From the NCBI GenBank assembly GCA_018825765.1, contig JAHKAQ010000028.1:1-5132 (forward strand): a DNA stretch of 5,132 nucleotides. Reading direction: 5' to 3'. The notes under the pieces were generated by a model that was given only the letters and a program-made list of their open reading frames with translations, was not told the DNA's origin and did no database searches. The position numbers were made by a program, and so were the translations under genes. This document shows, piece by piece, positions 2,812 through 5,132 of this stretch; position 1 is the first letter of the stretch; every line of letters starts with the position of its first letter. The DNA is from Patescibacteria group bacterium (GTDB lineage Bacteria; Patescibacteriota; Minisyncoccia; CAIUEV01; JAHKAQ01).

Positions 2812-5132
2812 ATGGCGGTTTCAAGCAAGAAACTGAAATTAAAGGGAAGGTTCAGCGCGCATTCCAGTTTATCTAAAAGGAAGTTTCTAAACGATATTGG
2901 TAAAGTATTTTCTTTGCCAAACTTGATTGAAGTGCAAACTAGAGGATATGAATGGTTTGTTAAGGAAGGATTTCAGGAGATTTTAGATGAAGTGTCTCCA
3001 ATAGAAGATTACACCGGGAAAAATCTGGAACTTACGTTTGAGAGCTATTACCTGGATGAGCCTAAATATGACGAGCGAACAGCTAAAGAGAAAAATATTT
3101 CATATGAAGCGCCAATCAGGGTGCGGGTAAAGCTTACCAATAAGCATACAAAAAAAGAGGTTGAGCAGGAGATATACTTAGGGGAATTTCCGATTATGAC
3201 TAAGCGGGGAACTTTTATAATAAACGGAGTGGAGAGAGTAGTGGTGTCCCAGCTGATCCGTTCCCCGGGCGTGTTTTTTACTATGCGTCAATTTAAAGGG
3301 AGAAAGCTTTTTGGCGCGAAAATTATTCCAAACAGGGGAGCCTGGCTGGAAATTGAGACCGACGCCAATAATTCAATTTCGGTAAAAATTGACAGGAAAA
3401 GAAAAGTGCCGATAACTTCTCTTCTTAGAGCTTTTGGCTATTCCACGGATAAGGATTTACTGGAGCTTTTTAAAGACGTTGACACCGGGGAAGTTAAGTT
3501 AATAGAAGAAACAATGGCAAAAGACGCGGCTAAAAGTCAGGGAGAGGGATATAAAGAGGTGTATAAGCGGATTCGTCCAGGGGACATGGCGACCGAGGAA
3601 AACGCCAAACAGATGATTGACGGGATGTTTTTTGATCATAATCATTATGATCTTTCAAAAGTAGGGAGATATCGAATGAACCAGAGATTGAAAATGAACG
3701 TGAAAAACGACAGCGAGCACATGGTTTTATCAAGGGAAGACTTGGTGGAAACTTTAGCGGAAATTATCAGGCTGAACAATGATCTCCGGTCCAAGCCGGA
3801 TGATATTGATCACCTGGGTAACCGCAGAGTGAGAGCTATCGGTGAGCTGGTTCAGGCCAAGCTTCGAACCGGTCTTGCCAGAATGGAGCGAAACATAAAA
3901 GACAGAATGAGCACCTGTGATTTGGACACGGTAGTGCCAGGGCAGTTGATAAATTCCCGGCCGGTGGCTGCGGCGATTAAAGAATTTTTTGCCAGTTCCC
4001 AGCTGTCGCAGTATATGGATCACGTTAATCCTTTGGCCGAGCTTGAGCATAAGCGAAGGCTTTCAGCCATGGGTCCCGGGGGGTTGACGCGCGAGCGGGC
4101 CAGTTTTGAAGTGCGTGACGTTCACCCAAGTCATTATGGAAGAATTTGTCCGATTCAAACACCGGAAGGTCCGAACATCGGGCTGGTGACTCATTTATCA
4201 TGCTACGCGAGAATAAATGATTATGGTTTTTTGGAGACTCCATACAGAAAGGTAAAGAGAATGGTAGAAATTGGTAGCGATGACTGGAAAGACGAGATCG
4301 CGGATGAAGACGTGAATTCTCTTGGAATTAAAAAGGGGGATAAATTGACAGCGAAAATCATGGCCGCTTTAAAGAGAGCAGGTAAGAAAGAAATCGCGGT
4401 AAGGCCCAGAATAACAGACGAGGTGGATTTTCTTACAGCCACGGAAGAGAATAAATATAATATAGTGCAGGCCGGAGCGGATACGGACGAGCAGGGGTAT
4501 TTTTCAGGCGATCAACTGCAGGCCAGAGTTAAGGGAGAACCGACGTTTGTTACGGCTGAGCAAGCTGATTATGTTGATGTGTCGCCCAAACAGATAATCA
4601 GCGTGGCTACTTCGCTGATTCCTTTTTTGGAGCACGACGACGCGAACCGGGCTCTAATGGGTTCAAACATGCAGAGGCAGGCGGTTTCCTGCATTAAGCC
4701 GGAAGCGCCGGTAGTGGGGACGGGCATTGAAGATAAAGCCGCGGCTGATTCGGGCCAGGTTGTTTTGAGCGAGAGTTCCGGAGTAGTAACCGAAGTGGAC
4801 GCGGATCACATTACGGTTAAGTCTGACAAGGGAGAAAAAGAAATTTACGAATTACTGACTTTCGCTAAATCCAACGCGTTTACCTGCATCAATCAGATTC
4901 CGGTGGTAAATAAAGGACAGAGAGTTTCACGAGGACAACTTTTGGCTGACGGGGCTTCCACGGATAACGGGGAATTGGCTTTGGGGCAGAACGTGCTGGT
5001 GGCGTTTATGTCATGGCGCGGCTATAACTTTGAGGACGCGATAATTATTTCAGACAGGTTATTGCACAAAGATAAATACAGCTCTATTCATATTGAGGAT
5101 CACACGATTGACGTTCGCGACACGCGCCTGGG
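2812..5132 (+). CDS. rpoB: DNA-directed RNA polymerase beta subunit, N-terminal 773 residues (runs off the window)
   Basis: The beta subunit forms one side of the RNA polymerase cleft and part of the active centre. Recognisable blocks in order: PNLIEVQ-RGYEWF near the N-terminus; EFPIMTKRGTFIINGVERVV (125-144) and RSPGVFF of the protrusion/lobe; the rifampicin-pocket and fork region FFASSQLSQYMD...HKRRLSAMGPGG (392-424); RERASFEVRDVHPSHYGRIC (427-446) and PIQTPEGPNIGL (447-458); DVSPKQI...HDDANRALMGSNMQRQA up to 624; GYNFEDA (737-743) with the acidic pair Glu741-Asp742 equivalent to E. coli E813/D814. The flap, catalytic lysines and C-terminal clamp lie beyond the window. The ATG at 2812 is chosen because it gives the usual short basic N-terminus; the frame is open back to 2740 but offers only a TTG at 2782. 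No Shine-Dalgarno is visible. Subunit identity is certain. Natural differences near the rifampicin pocket are listed in the findings. Confidence 0.98.
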   Translation, partial: MAVSSKKLKLKGRFSAHSSLSKRKFLNDIGKVFSLPNLIEVQTRGYEWFVKEGFQEILDEVSPIEDYTGKNLELTFESYYLDEPKYDERTAKEKNISYEAPIRVRVKLTNKHTKKEVEQEIYLGEFPIMTKRGTFIINGVERVVVSQLIRSPGVFFTMRQFKGRKLFGAKIIPNRGAWLEIETDANNSISVKIDRKRKVPITSLLRAFGYSTDKDLLELFKDVDTGEVKLIEETMAKDAAKSQGEGYKEVYKRIRPGDMATEENAKQMIDGMFFDHNHYDLSKVGRYRMNQRLKMNVKNDSEHMVLSREDLVETLAEIIRLNNDLRSKPDDIDHLGNRRVRAIGELVQAKLRTGLARMERNIKDRMSTCDLDTVVPGQLINSRPVAAAIKEFFASSQLSQYMDHVNPLAELEHKRRLSAMGPGGLTRERASFEVRDVHPSHYGRICPIQTPEGPNIGLVTHLSCYARINDYGFLETPYRKVKRMVEIGSDDWKDEIADEDVNSLGIKKGDKLTAKIMAALKRAGKKEIAVRPRITDEVDFLTATEENKYNIVQAGADTDEQGYFSGDQLQARVKGEPTFVTAEQADYVDVSPKQIISVATSLIPFLEHDDANRALMGSNMQRQAVSCIKPEAPVVGTGIEDKAAADSGQVVLSESSGVVTEVDADHITVKSDKGEKEIYELLTFAKSNAFTCINQIPVVNKGQRVSRGQLLADGASTDNGELALGQNVLVAFMSWRGYNFEDAIIISDRLLHKDKYSSIHIEDHTIDVRDTRL

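Noticed and set aside
3530..4442. Minus-strand ORFs of 67-98 codons opposite rpoB
   Set aside because: They are antisense to continuous conserved RpoB sequence and show no family features.
1..5132. Mobile elements, CRISPR repeats or a cryptic defence system
   Set aside because: No transposase, no terminal inverted repeats, no regularly spaced direct repeats and no unexplained large ORF; the coding content is housekeeping.

Overview
This 5.1 kb window looks like chromosomal housekeeping DNA from a small-genome bacterium. I infer a Patescibacteria/CPR-type lineage. The reasons are a ThrRS with no TGS domain, a very short TsaB-like protein with an eroded active motif, an rpoB with no rplJ-rplL genes directly upstream, short intergenic gaps, and weak or absent Shine-Dalgarno sequences. 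The taxonomic call is inference; the gene identities of miaB, thrS and rpoB are secure.

Layout. On the minus strand, thrS (328-2073) runs leftward into miaB (1-331, cut by the window edge), with a 4-base ATGA overlap. To the right of thrS is a leader of about 180 nt (2074-2251, minus strand) that reads as a T-box riboswitch. It has a complete antiterminator element with a 7-nt UGGAACC bulge, a short Stem I-like hairpin whose loop carries the Thr codon ACC, and a strong intrinsic terminator just before thrS. Divergently, on the plus strand, lie a 90-codon TsaB-like gene (2301-2573), then a good promoter (2582-2610), a leader of about 195 nt with an internal terminator-like hairpin, and the first 773 codons of rpoB (2812 to the window end).

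How the parts work together. thrS supplies Thr-tRNA and is predicted to be induced by uncharged tRNA-Thr through the T-box. miaB, co-expressed by overlap, thiomethylates A37 of tRNAs. The TsaB-like gene across the shared intergenic region would belong to t6A37 synthesis, which also consumes threonine. rpoB has its own promoter and possibly its own attenuator.

The most notable observation is the T-box before thrS. It is compact, its specifier seems to sit in a terminal loop rather than an internal loop, and its terminator stem encloses the T-box element instead of overlapping it. I see no mobile element, CRISPR array, rRNA or tRNA gene, and no gene-free stretch longer than 300 bases.
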